Shown here: piece by piece, positions 29,734-38,767 of the stretch
How positions within the stretch are numbered: position 1 is the stretch's first letter
How the letters are laid out: every line of letters starts with the position of its first letter
Translations under genes and position numbers: made by a program
Origin: Simkaniaceae bacterium
GTDB lineage: Bacteria > Chlamydiota > Chlamydiia > Chlamydiales > JACRBE01
NCBI GenBank assembly: GCA_022763045.1
Contig: JALEGI010000016.1
Location: 1 to 46,414, forward strand
Direction of reading: 5' to 3'
Length of the DNA stretch: 46,414 bases
The notes under the pieces: model-generated
The model's database searches: none
What the model was told of the DNA's origin: nothing
What the model saw: only the letters and a program-made list of their open reading frames with translations

Positions 29734-31608
29734 ATGTTACTGTACAAGCGCCACAGAATCTCAAAGATTCTCAAGCATAATTATCGCCTCTACCTAAAAA
29801 AGGGTCACCGTCTTCCAATTTCTGTGAAAGAAGAGATTGCAGCTTCTATCGATGCGGTTCAGCAGGCGCTCATGGCAGGCGATATTTCTTCGGCGTATGC
29901 ACAGGCAAAAAAACTCGATGCTCTTGGCAAAAGACACTTCCGACGCAATGTTTTCGACTACACAAAAGACACTGTTATCTCTTTGGTTTTTGCGCTCCTT
30001 GTTGCTGTGGTTGTGCGCCAGTCGTGGTTTGAGCTCTACCAAATTCCAACGGGTTCCATGCGCCCAACTTTCAAGGAACTCGATTGTTTGACTGTATCCA
30101 AAACGCAGTTTAGCATCAATATTCCCCTGACACTTAAACATCTATTTTTCGATCCTGCGTTGATCAAACGCAGCGGGATTGTGATTTTCACAGGCCAAAA
30201 TATGGACATCCCCGATGTCGATACGTACTATTTCTGGCTCTTCCCGGGAAAAAAGCAGTACGTGAAGCGCATGATTGGTAAGCCTGGTGATACGCTCTAT
30301 TTTTACGGGGGAAAGATTTATGGGATCGATGGAGGCGGTAACGATATTTCTCACGAGCTGCAGCTACCTAGACTACAAAATATTGCCCACATTCCCTACA
30401 TCACCTATGAGGGCAAAGCGATTACCCCGATGCCCCCATTGAAGGGCATTTACTCTCCTGTGATCATTCAACAGATGCACATGCCGGTAGCAAAGCTGTT
30501 CATTACGCCTCTGAAATCGATTCAGGGCGAGGTGCTCTACAACCCTCTGCAAAATCCAACCCCTCCCAGCTGGGACTACTACGATCTTTGGGGATACAGA
30601 AACTACGGGATGTGCCGCCTTTTGAAGAAAAAGCAGGTTGATGGCATCTCCTCTCTTGCAAGAGAAAACCTGCCAAATGCTCCCTTCTATTTGGAGATTT
30701 CTCACCACCCAAGCTTTAAGACGGCAAAAATTGGACGCGATTTATATGGCAGAAATCGGCCAATGCTCGGCATCTCGAAATCGTATCTTCCGCTTAGTGA
30801 GACGCACCTGAAGACGCTTTTCAGCAATCTCTATACGGCGCGCTTTATTGTAGAGAAGGGCTACGCACGTCGCTATGGAACAAAGCCTGTCGACAATCAA
30901 ACGCGCACACTCTATCCCTACTTGCCTGGTGTTGCAGATGGCACCTATGAATTTTACTACGGCAAGTGCTATCAGGTCTATCCAGGTGGCATCACACGTG
31001 AGCTTTCCGCCTCGCACCCTCTTGCAAAATTCAATGCTGAGCGTCTCTATATTCTCTACAACATCGGCATTGAATTTGATAATCGCTTCCTTGCTGGCCA
31101 CAATCAGCAACTTGCAAATCCCAGCCGGTATGCCTACTTCCGCAACGAAGATCTCTATACGATGGATGGTGTCTTGATGAAAAAAGACTCCCCTACTCTT
31201 ATTCGATTCCTTGATCGCGAATACGAAAAGCAGTCAAGTGCCGCCCAAAGGGGAAATTATGTTGCTTTTGACGATTATGGCCCACCAACGAATCCCGATG
31301 GATCGATCAATGCCAACTTGATCAGCAAATACGGCATTCATGTACCCGAAGGCCAATATCTAGTACTCGGCGATAACTACGCGATGAGTGGAGATTCGCG
31401 CGAATTTGGCTTTGTTCCCGCAGAAAACATTCGCGGAGTCCCGGACCTTATTTTCTGGCCACCTGGAAATCGATTAGGCCACCCTAATCAACCCGTCTAC
31501 ACAATCTTTACTACTCCACGTATAGTCGTTTGGATCATTGCTCTGCTTATCTTCGCTGTTTGGTACCACTACCACCGAAAAAAGTATAAGCTCCCCTTAA
31601 AACTCTAG
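29734..31608 (+). CDS. lepB: Signal peptidase I, long chlamydial type
   Basis: Cleaves signal peptides of exported proteins at the membrane. About 624 residues from ATG 29734; an upstream TTG (29707) lies inside repeat-derived sequence and is less likely. One N-terminal membrane helix (TVISLVFALLVAVVVRQSW), then YQIPTGSMRPTF with nucleophile Ser108, YVKRMIGKPGD with general base Lys178, and the late box LVLGDNYAMSGDSREFGFVP, where the conserved GD-N is kept and followed by D-S-R. A large insert separates the Lys box from the last box, as in Chlamydia LepB (over 600 residues, twice the E. coli size). A second membrane helix lies at the C-terminus. Confidence 0.92.
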   Translation: MLLYKRHRISKILKHNYRLYLKKGHRLPISVKEEIAASIDAVQQALMAGDISSAYAQAKKLDALGKRHFRRNVFDYTKDTVISLVFALLVAVVVRQSWFELYQIPTGSMRPTFKELDCLTVSKTQFSINIPLTLKHLFFDPALIKRSGIVIFTGQNMDIPDVDTYYFWLFPGKKQYVKRMIGKPGDTLYFYGGKIYGIDGGGNDISHELQLPRLQNIAHIPYITYEGKAITPMPPLKGIYSPVIIQQMHMPVAKLFITPLKSIQGEVLYNPLQNPTPPSWDYYDLWGYRNYGMCRLLKKKQVDGISSLARENLPNAPFYLEISHHPSFKTAKIGRDLYGRNRPMLGISKSYLPLSETHLKTLFSNLYTARFIVEKGYARRYGTKPVDNQTRTLYPYLPGVADGTYEFYYGKCYQVYPGGITRELSASHPLAKFNAERLYILYNIGIEFDNRFLAGHNQQLANPSRYAYFRNEDLYTMDGVLMKKDSPTLIRFLDREYEKQSSAAQRGNYVAFDDYGPPTNPDGSINANLISKYGIHVPEGQYLVLGDNYAMSGDSREFGFVPAENIRGVPDLIFWPPGNRLGHPNQPVYTIFTTPRIVVWIIALLIFAVWYHYHRKKYKLPLKL

Positions 31609-31660
31609 CTTTTAATCAAATCTTTATGGTATTCTCTTTGCCCATGTTTAGGAGGTAAAC

Positions 31661-32926
31661 ATGGCCGTAGTGACAATACCGACAGCAATTGATGCATTTG
31701 ATCAAGCATTTAAAAATATCGCTTCCTTAGAAGTAGATGAGGCGTTTGCCGCACATTGCCTTAGTTTATCAACCACTTTAAAGCACGAAATTACACCTCT
31801 TGAAGATCATGAGAATTATCGGCAGTGGCTCGGCCTTGCTAGGTGCATTGACACTCTATTTTCAAAAACTCAAGAGGGTGGCATCAGATTCAATTGCCTA
31901 TCCTCTGAAAATCAAGCTTGCGCACGCGAGCTTCTCACAAAGTGGGATATTGAACCACTATCTTCACATTTTGATCCTGAGATGGAAAGAGAGGTTTTAG
32001 GAAAAGGATCATCTGCAAGAGTGATTGCTCTGACAGACAATGTAGCTGCAAAAATTCTTAAGAATCCCGATTTGACAGCTTCAGAGGTATGTATACACGA
32101 ACTGATGCCTGAGCACCCAAATATTCTACGCCCTTTTGCTTGTACTAGTTTTTTGATCTTTATGGAGCGGCTTCCAAAAAGTTATAAACCCCTCAACAAT
32201 GTTACTCTAAATTTTCATGCATTTATGAAAGCCTTCCATTCGTTATTTAGCGCAATTGGCCATCTACAGGAAAACGGGATCATACATTGCGACATTAAAC
32301 CCCAGAATATCCTTACAACAGAAGATGGCGATCTCAAGCTACTCGATTTTGGCTTAGCAACAACTAAGAACGTTGCAAGACCACCATATTATACTTACTC
32401 CGCTCCAGAGCAAGCTGCGCCAGCGGACGAGAAGCATGATGTTCGCTTTGTTGACACCTACTCAGCTGCATGCCTTGCGCTTATGCACCTTAGTAATAAC
32501 AAATTTTACAGTGTATTAGACAGTCTATTTAGTTTTCCCATTCGCGCATACGAACTTGAAGGTATATTAAGAGAAACAAAAATACCTCCACAGACTTTCA
32601 CTGAATCTAGTAAATCAGTGTTTAAGACAGAGCTCTATCCTGAAATCCTCGACCAAGTGAAGGAAAAATTGAGGCGCTCACTTGGGGAAGAGCCCATCAA
32701 TACGATTGAATACCAGCGTAGGGTTTTTTCAGCAGCTATATCCTCAATTACCCAAAAATATCTCGATGAAGAAGTAGAGCGGGTTATGGACTCTCAATCT
32801 CTAACAACTGATCCAGAACACATTACTTCGATTAAAGAAGCAATCAAAGGAGGATTGACACTCAATCCACGCGCAAGAGCTCATGCAAAATTTTTGGCTA
32901 CAAACTTTGAACTAAAGGGAAAGTAA
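31661..32926 (+). CDS. Protein-kinase-like protein 1 of tandem array
   Basis: A 421-residue protein with a perfect AGGAGGT before ATG 31661. A short N-terminal module (about 28-97, ending in [10 protein letters not shown]) is followed by an eukaryotic-like kinase domain: glycine loop LGKGSSARV (113-121), VAAKIL (Lys131), HCDIKPQN (209-216, catalytic Asp211, Lys213, Asn216), LLDFGLA (Asp229), SAPE in the activation segment and [11 protein letters not shown]. This copy has the most canonical catalytic loop of the five. The C-terminal region ([12 protein letters not shown].. [15 protein letters not shown]) is shared by the array but lacks the 'RPTA' ending seen in others. A host-directed Ser/Thr kinase effector is inferred from the family, not shown. 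Confidence 0.78.
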   Translation: MAVVTIPTAIDAFDQAFKNIASLEVDEAFAAHCLSLSTTLKHEITPLEDHENYRQWLGLARCIDTLFSKTQEGGIRFNCLSSENQACARELLTKWDIEPLSSHFDPEMEREVLGKGSSARVIALTDNVAAKILKNPDLTASEVCIHELMPEHPNILRPFACTSFLIFMERLPKSYKPLNNVTLNFHAFMKAFHSLFSAIGHLQENGIIHCDIKPQNILTTEDGDLKLLDFGLATTKNVARPPYYTYSAPEQAAPADEKHDVRFVDTYSAACLALMHLSNNKFYSVLDSLFSFPIRAYELEGILRETKIPPQTFTESSKSVFKTELYPEILDQVKEKLRRSLGEEPINTIEYQRRVFSAAISSITQKYLDEEVERVMDSQSLTTDPEHITSIKEAIKGGLTLNPRARAHAKFLATNFELKGK

Positions 32927-32927
32927 A

Positions 32928-34190
32928 ATGGCAGTGACGCTACGACCTTTACCAGAACTTCTAGACGAGAAATTTAAGGCTCCCATCACAGAGGAGACCG
33001 CTAGAGAAATCAATGCATCGCGCATAGATTTAAAAGCTCGCATTAAACGCATGACTGGCGAAACTGAACTTACTTTAGAATACTGCAAAGCTGTGCAAAG
33101 TCTTTTCAAGAAAAGAGGAGAAAAACCCTGCTATTTTCTACAACTGCCAAAAGAGCTACAAGAGAGCGCAAAAGCAATTTTAACCAAATGGAGTTCTAAT
33201 TCAATTCATCACAGGCTTGACAGAACATTAGGAAAGGGCGCTTCAGCATGTGTCGTTGCTAAAACTGGCAACCTTGCCTTGAAAGTTTTGCAGTTTGAAG
33301 ATGCTGACAAGAGAAAGCTGTGGGCAAAATTCGAATTTCGCACCCTTCACAGCGTCCCCTCTCATCCAGGGATCATACACCCCATCTGTCGACTAAAAAG
33401 TTCTATCTATTTCCCCAAACTCCCCAAGGGATATAATGCTTTTATACCAAGTGAGTTTCCTAGCCCTCTGACGGGCGAGCAATGGATGTCGGCTATCTCC
33501 CAAATCCTGCTAGCAATAGATCATATGAATTCTCACGGCATTAAACATAACGACCTTGGGCCATCGAATGTGAGAATTTCGCCTAAACCTGATGTCAAAA
33601 TTATTGATTTTGGATTGAGTACAGGGCTGGAAGAGAAGAAAGCAGGTTCACCCTTTTTAACCGCAAAAGAGATGTTTTTCCCTAAAACCAGCGATGAAAC
33701 CTATACAAAGTCTGACGTTTTCAGTGCAGGACTTTTGATTCTTTTGGGTATCTCTGTAGATGCATTTTTTTATATTGCAAAAAATTTCCACAACCTTGGT
33801 GGGGCAATTGACGAGATTTTCGCTACAAAAGGAGTAGCAGAAACCATTGCCTGTAGTGCTATACTTGAAATCTTAGAGAAATACTTGCCTAGTCAAGAAA
33901 TGGAACTCGCTCAAAAGCTTTGCCCTTTAGAAGATGAATTTGATCAGGACACGATTTTATTTTCTATGATGCAACTTTTCTACACACAGATTGACCAAGC
34001 CTACATCGACGCGCAAATTGACACGGTTTTGATGAACCAATTTGCGATCATGCCAGGAGAGACGCGGGAGAGAGTTCGTGCGGGACTTCAAGCGGCTTTA
34101 AAGCTGGGCACACACGAGCGTAAAACTGCAGCAGAAGTTCATGCCATCATCTTTCCAGATCTGCCACCTCTAGGCCCAGGAGGAAAATAA
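32928..34190 (+). CDS. Protein-kinase-like protein 2 of tandem array
   Basis: A 420-residue protein starting one base after kinase 1. N-terminal module about 24-90 (EINASRIDLKARI.. YCKAVQSLF.. CYFLQLPKELQESAKAILTKW). Kinase core: LGKGASACVV (101-110), ALKVL (Lys119), HNDLGPSNV (207-215; Asp209 present, the usual Lys after the Leu replaced by Gly211), IIDFGLS (Asp227), then TAKE in place of the usual APE motif. The changed catalytic loop and the altered APE suggest reduced or different activity, possibly a pseudokinase. The stop TAA overlaps the next start (TAATG), implying coupled translation. Confidence 0.72.
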   Translation: MAVTLRPLPELLDEKFKAPITEETAREINASRIDLKARIKRMTGETELTLEYCKAVQSLFKKRGEKPCYFLQLPKELQESAKAILTKWSSNSIHHRLDRTLGKGASACVVAKTGNLALKVLQFEDADKRKLWAKFEFRTLHSVPSHPGIIHPICRLKSSIYFPKLPKGYNAFIPSEFPSPLTGEQWMSAISQILLAIDHMNSHGIKHNDLGPSNVRISPKPDVKIIDFGLSTGLEEKKAGSPFLTAKEMFFPKTSDETYTKSDVFSAGLLILLGISVDAFFYIAKNFHNLGGAIDEIFATKGVAETIACSAILEILEKYLPSQEMELAQKLCPLEDEFDQDTILFSMMQLFYTQIDQAYIDAQIDTVLMNQFAIMPGETRERVRAGLQAALKLGTHERKTAAEVHAIIFPDLPPLGPGGK

Positions 34191-35425
34191 TGGCCGTATC
34201 GACGATGACTGAGCTTTTAACGGCCTATAAAAACACACACATTACTGATGAAAAAGCAAAAGAGATTAATGAAGCAAGACTTGCCTATAAACCAATTGCT
34301 GCCTACAACCCCTCACAGCGCGCTTTGTGTCAAGCTGTACGCTCGCTATTCAAATCAAAAGAGGGCAGACCTTTTTTCTTTCAGCTCCTTTGTGCTGACA
34401 ACAAAGTAAGAGCCTTTCAATTATTGACTAACTGGGAGACTCAGTCTTCCTTTACAGACGGCTCAGAACTTGGCAGTGGAACCATGGGAAGTGTCTTTGG
34501 CAATATCCATGGATTTGCGATTAAAGTCTTTAAAAAACAAGAGCATGCGAAAAAAGAATTTGAGATTCACCGATTTGTTCGTCCCGATAGATGTGTCGTA
34601 CAACCTCTTGCACGAACTGCAACCACTGTTTTATACGAGAGGATAGATGCAAGTCATAAACCGTGCACATTTACAAACCTCCACCCAAGCTTAACAGAAG
34701 AGCAAAGGGCTGCCCATATTCTCAACCTTTTCAAGCTCGTTGCACATATCAATGACTCCGGCGTGACCCACTACGATATCAGCAATAACAATGTACTATC
34801 AGATCCCTTAGGAAACCTTCGGGCGATCGATTTTGGTCTTGCTCGAGCGGAAAGTAAACGAATACGCGGAGTGGCCGCATACACAGCGCCGGAGCTGATG
34901 ACAAATTCTAAAGGACCATATACCAAAAGCGATGTCTATTCTACTGCGGTACTTGCTTTAGAAATTCTGTGTCAAGACCCGAGCTATTTATTGCTCACGA
35001 ATTTTGGCCTTCTAGGGCATTTTTTAAGTGTGTCGGTAGAATTTATCAATCACGAAACAGTCGACTCTAGTCAAAAAAAATTCAGTGTATTGGCAGAAGG
35101 CTATCAATTTATGTGTAGGGATCTAGGCTATAGTGGAGAGCCCTATGATGCAATTTACGAGACAATGAAAAGTTTTGCTGAAAAATATGAAGAGCGTAAA
35201 ACCCTACCAAATCTTTCACGCATTTGGGACTTTTCCTTCTTCGTTTTTCATAGTGTAGCAAAAGAGGGGTATCTTCATGCTGAAGTTGATCGCATTCTTG
35301 ACTCACAAAATTTAATTTCTAATCCCCTAACTCTTAAGAAACTTAAAATCGCTTTGAAAAAAGCTTTAACGATAAATCCTATAGAGCGGCCCACGGCTCG
35401 TGAAATTGTGGAAATGCTATCCTAG
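34190..35425 (+). CDS. Protein-kinase-like protein 3 of tandem array
   Basis: A 411-residue protein. N-terminal module about 20-84 (EINEARLAYKPI.. LCQAVRSLF.. AFQLLTNWE). Kinase features: LGSGTMGSVFG (94-104), AIKVF (Lys112), HYDISNNNV (194-202; Asp196 and Asn201 kept, Ser in place of Lys), AIDFGLA (Asp214), TAPEL activation-segment end, KSDVYSTAVLAL. The C-terminus ends INPIERPTAREIVEML, the usual last helix of Hanks-type kinases. A-rich spacer-free junction with kinase 2; GGAGG lies 6 bases before its ATG, inside the end of kinase 2. Confidence 0.72.
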   Translation: MAVSTMTELLTAYKNTHITDEKAKEINEARLAYKPIAAYNPSQRALCQAVRSLFKSKEGRPFFFQLLCADNKVRAFQLLTNWETQSSFTDGSELGSGTMGSVFGNIHGFAIKVFKKQEHAKKEFEIHRFVRPDRCVVQPLARTATTVLYERIDASHKPCTFTNLHPSLTEEQRAAHILNLFKLVAHINDSGVTHYDISNNNVLSDPLGNLRAIDFGLARAESKRIRGVAAYTAPELMTNSKGPYTKSDVYSTAVLALEILCQDPSYLLLTNFGLLGHFLSVSVEFINHETVDSSQKKFSVLAEGYQFMCRDLGYSGEPYDAIYETMKSFAEKYEERKTLPNLSRIWDFSFFVFHSVAKEGYLHAEVDRILDSQNLISNPLTLKKLKIALKKALTINPIERPTAREIVEMLS

Positions 35426-35438
35426 TATCAAGTAAATT

Positions 35439-36938
35439 ATGGCAGTAATATCCGATCCAGTTGGCTTAGAGCCACTAGAAGTTGCACTTCGTTCAGTCAC
35501 CTATGAAAACCTCAGTGCCGACGAATCAGACCACATTAGTCGCGCAGTAGTATCACTTCAAAAAGAAATAGATGATACGACTTGGCCCGAATTGAGTGAA
35601 CTAATCGATGTTGTCCAAAAGCTATTTACAGAAAAAAGATTCAACTCACTAGTTAAGAGACAAAGAGAATATGCTTTAGGCATCATAAAAAACTGGCGCA
35701 CCTATTTAAAAGCTATTGCTTCTATTTTTAGCTCATGCGGGCCCTCAATCACAGTCGATGATGCTAAGGCAATTGATGATGCAAGAAAAGGACTCAAAGC
35801 TAGAATCCTCCTGTTCAGACAAGGTGATCTGCAAAATTTGACCTACTGTCAAGCTCTCAAAAGTTTATTCAAAGCAACTGCCACTCACCCCCCCTATTAT
35901 TTTCACTTAACCCCAAGCTTGCAAGAAAGAGCCATTTCATTTCTCAATAGTTGGTCAGAAAGCTCTCTACCAAATCCCGCAGATAAAAAGCTAGGAGTAG
36001 GAGCATCCGCCGTAGTCTATCAAAAGGGAGATCTAGCATTAAAATTCTTTAAATCTGATGATTTGAGAATTGTTCGTAAAATGAGAAAAATTGAAGTAGA
36101 TGCATTTAGAAAAATTCCCCCTCATGAAGGTTTTCTACACCCTATTTGCTCCATTAGAAAAGGGATCTACTTTCCAAGATTAAGTGGTGAATATACTTTT
36201 TTTGAACCGCAGCTATTTAAATCTCACTTTGACGAAAGTCAATGGAAAGCAATCATTAGCAAACTCTTATTAAGCGTCGCCCATCTCAATTCAATTGGTT
36301 TAAAGCATGGAGATCTTTCATTTAATAATGTTTTTGTTTCAGAAACTGGAGATATTAAAATTATTGACTTGGGGTTCGCTCGTTCTTTAGACGTACGAAA
36401 AACTGGGACTGCTGAGTTTACCGCGCCAGAAACCCTTCTTGATTATAACGATGCGATCGATTACAGCAAAACTGACGTTTTTTCTGTTGGAAGTCTTCTT
36501 TTGTATGGTCTTTATTCTATTAAAAACTTTTACATGTTTGGAAAATCAGAGTTTAGAGAGCCTTTCTATTCTATTTTAAACCAAGCATACACTATAATTG
36601 AAAGATGTAAAACATTTATGTTTTGCAAAAGTTTTCTTCTAAGTAATCTATCTAGACATTTAAACGCTGAACAAATGGAACTAGCCACCAAGCTCTTTAA
36701 TAAATCTGAATCACATAATCTTTCAAATATATTTGTAAACTTAATGCATATTTTCTATTACTATACAAACCAAGCTTATATTGACGGTGAGGTTGAACGC
36801 GTGTTAGATCTTAAATCAGAGGTATTTTCAACTGCATTCTCTGAAAAGCTAAAAAAAGGTCTAAAAGCCGCCTTAAAGCTCGATCCAGCTGAGAGACCAA
36901 CAGCTCTAGAAGTGCATGAGATCATCTTTGGGGGCTAG
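35439..36938 (+). CDS. Protein-kinase-like protein 4, with duplicated N-terminal module
   Basis: A 499-residue protein, about 80 longer than its left neighbours because the N-terminal module appears twice: about 27-90 (ending YALGIIKNWRTY) and about 104-174 (AIDDARKGLKARI.. YCQALKSLF.. YYFHLTPSLQERAISFLNSW). Kinase core: LGVGASAVVY (185-194), ALKFF (Lys202), HGDLSFNNV (290-298; Asp292, Asn297, Ser for Lys), IIDLGFA (Asp310, DLG instead of DFG), TAPET, KTDVFSVGSLLLYG. The HGDLSxxN loop with DLG resembles RIO-like atypical kinases. Ends with PAERPTALEVHEIIF. Ninety-two bases of AT-rich sequence follow before the next copy. Confidence 0.72.
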   Translation: MAVISDPVGLEPLEVALRSVTYENLSADESDHISRAVVSLQKEIDDTTWPELSELIDVVQKLFTEKRFNSLVKRQREYALGIIKNWRTYLKAIASIFSSCGPSITVDDAKAIDDARKGLKARILLFRQGDLQNLTYCQALKSLFKATATHPPYYFHLTPSLQERAISFLNSWSESSLPNPADKKLGVGASAVVYQKGDLALKFFKSDDLRIVRKMRKIEVDAFRKIPPHEGFLHPICSIRKGIYFPRLSGEYTFFEPQLFKSHFDESQWKAIISKLLLSVAHLNSIGLKHGDLSFNNVFVSETGDIKIIDLGFARSLDVRKTGTAEFTAPETLLDYNDAIDYSKTDVFSVGSLLLYGLYSIKNFYMFGKSEFREPFYSILNQAYTIIERCKTFMFCKSFLLSNLSRHLNAEQMELATKLFNKSESHNLSNIFVNLMHIFYYYTNQAYIDGEVERVLDLKSEVFSTAFSEKLKKGLKAALKLDPAERPTALEVHEIIFGG

Positions 36939-37030
36939 GCTCACATACCTACGAACAAGATTTACCAAATCAATAATATGCATCTTTTTTTAGACAACCA
37001 AATTAATTATTAAAAAATTCGAGACAAATA

Positions 37031-38530
37031 ATGGCAATACTATCAACTCCAGATGCTTTACAAGCTCTAACAAAAGCGCTTTTAACGGTCACACTTGAAA
37101 ATGTTAGCGATGATCAAGCGAGGAGTTTTACCTCTCTTACTGAAGATCTCAATGCCGAATTAAAACGCTGGAATGTAGAATTAATACAGCCTGAATGGAC
37201 TGAACTTGCTAGATTCGCTGAAAAACTATTTGAGAAAACATCAGGGACACTCACCTATAATACTCTTGGAAAAACCCATAGAGAGTCCATCATCGACCTT
37301 TTTGCCAATTGGAAAACCTTTTGCCGCCCTATTTCAGCAATTTTTTCCTCTTGTACTAGTGAAATTTCAAAAGAACAAGCAAAGGCAATTGACGATTCTA
37401 GAAGGGGCTTGAAGACTAGAATCAAAATATTTAATCCATCAGATAAAATTGAACTTGATTTTTGTAAAGCCCTGCAAACTCTCTTTAAGCAGAAGTATGG
37501 GCCCCATCCCTACTACTTCAATCTTACACCAGATATGCAAGCGCGCGCAATCGAACTATTAAAAAATCCTTTTTTTGAGATTTTACCACAGCCTGATGAT
37601 CGTATACTTGGTAGCGGAAACACCTCAGTTGTGTATCAAAAAACAGAGGATCTCGCTGTAAAGCAAATTCTTTTAAAAGATCGATATGCCAAAGAAACCA
37701 AAAATCATGAAATGGATGCCTTTAGAATACTTCCACCCCACCGCTCTTTTGTACACCCTCTATTTTGTACCAGGATTGGGATCTATATGCCCAAACTCCC
37801 TGATTGCTATACTACGTTTGATCCTCATTCATTTTCTTTTACTCCAGATCAGTATCGCGATATAATTTCTCAATTACTTTTGGGTGTTGATCACCTCAAT
37901 TCACATAGCTTAAAACATGGAGATCTTTCTCACAATAACGTCCTTGTTTCTCCTGAAGGCGGCGTCAAGATCATCGATTTAGGACTTGTAGCTGCACTTG
38001 AAGAGCGTTTTGCTGGCACCCCCTATTTTACTGCCCCAGAAACGCTTCTTGACTCAGCTTCGGATACAAGTTATGAAAAAAGCGATGTCTATGCAGCAGG
38101 AGTCCTCCTTTTATATTTCATTTTCACGGAAAAATATTATTACCTCATTGAAAACTTTAGTGGAATGTCCCCAGCTTTTGTAGAAATTCTAAACGTACAG
38201 GGTGAAAAAGACACATTGGATAGTCATTCATTACTTTCTATCCTTGAAAAACACTTACCTGAGGAGTTAATGGAAATTGCCAGAGAGCTCTTTGAAGAAC
38301 CTGAATATCGAATCGTTGGTACTGTCACTAGACTGATGACCATCTTTTATAAAACAATTTCACAAGATTTCATAGACTCTGAAATTGACCGCGTTTTGAA
38401 CTCTAAATCAAAAACATTTCCACGAGATTTTTCAAATCGATTGAGAGAGGGTTTACTTGCTGCATTGAAGCTCAACCCTTCGGAAAGAAAAACAGCTCGA
38501 GAAGTGCATGCGATCATTTTTGGGAGCTAG
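37031..38530 (+). CDS. Protein-kinase-like protein 5, with duplicated N-terminal module
   Basis: A 499-residue protein, closest to kinase 4. Two modules: about 26-97 (ending SIIDLFANWKTF) and about 112-178 (AIDDSRRGLKTRI.. FCKALQTLF.. YYFNLTPDMQARAIELL). Kinase core: LGSGNTSVVY (193-202), LAVKQI (Lys211), HGDLSHNNV (296-304; Asp298, Asn303), IIDLGLV (Asp316, DLG), TAPET, KSDVYAAGVLLLYF. C-terminal tail SERKTAREVHAIIF. The upstream gap could hold its own promoter, but no convincing boxes are seen. Probably the newest duplication product together with kinase 4. Confidence 0.72.
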   Translation: MAILSTPDALQALTKALLTVTLENVSDDQARSFTSLTEDLNAELKRWNVELIQPEWTELARFAEKLFEKTSGTLTYNTLGKTHRESIIDLFANWKTFCRPISAIFSSCTSEISKEQAKAIDDSRRGLKTRIKIFNPSDKIELDFCKALQTLFKQKYGPHPYYFNLTPDMQARAIELLKNPFFEILPQPDDRILGSGNTSVVYQKTEDLAVKQILLKDRYAKETKNHEMDAFRILPPHRSFVHPLFCTRIGIYMPKLPDCYTTFDPHSFSFTPDQYRDIISQLLLGVDHLNSHSLKHGDLSHNNVLVSPEGGVKIIDLGLVAALEERFAGTPYFTAPETLLDSASDTSYEKSDVYAAGVLLLYFIFTEKYYYLIENFSGMSPAFVEILNVQGEKDTLDSHSLLSILEKHLPEELMEIARELFEEPEYRIVGTVTRLMTIFYKTISQDFIDSEIDRVLNSKSKTFPRDFSNRLREGLLAALKLNPSERKTAREVHAIIFGS

Positions 38531-38554
38531 GATTGGATATCTGCTTGAGAAACT

Positions 38555-38767
38555 TTACGATAGAAGCCTTTCAGCATCTATGTCCTCCTTAAACGACCAC
38601 GATGTGTAAGATGCCCTGCTCTCATCTAAATTGTAGATTCTACCTGCAGAAGGAAGTTGCATTATTGGCTCTGAGCTCAAGGCTATTATAACCTCTGCAG
38701 GGGACAAAGTGCCCACTTTCTCAAGGGCTGTCGCGGCAAGGTCCTCAGGTATTCTGAGAGATCTGAA
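38555..38767 (-). pseudogene. Possible gene remnant downstream of ileS
   Basis: A minus-strand open frame of 70 codons runs from within the 3' end of ileS (other frame) to TAA at 38555-38557. The deduced peptide (RIPEDLAATALEKVGTLSPAEV.. IMQLPSAGRIYNLDESRASY) has balanced, protein-like composition. It has no ATG until residue 40 or so and only GTG or TTG starts without a clear ribosome binding site. It may be the end of a decayed gene, or chance. It fills the 214-base gap between kinase 5 and ileS, where nothing else is visible. Confidence 0.25.

Noticed and set aside
29487-29780. 97-codon and 99-codon open frames in the GC-rich repeat before lepB
   Set aside because: The products are Gly/Arg/Thr/Ala-rich artefacts of the tandem repeat and the frames overlap each other and the lepB start.
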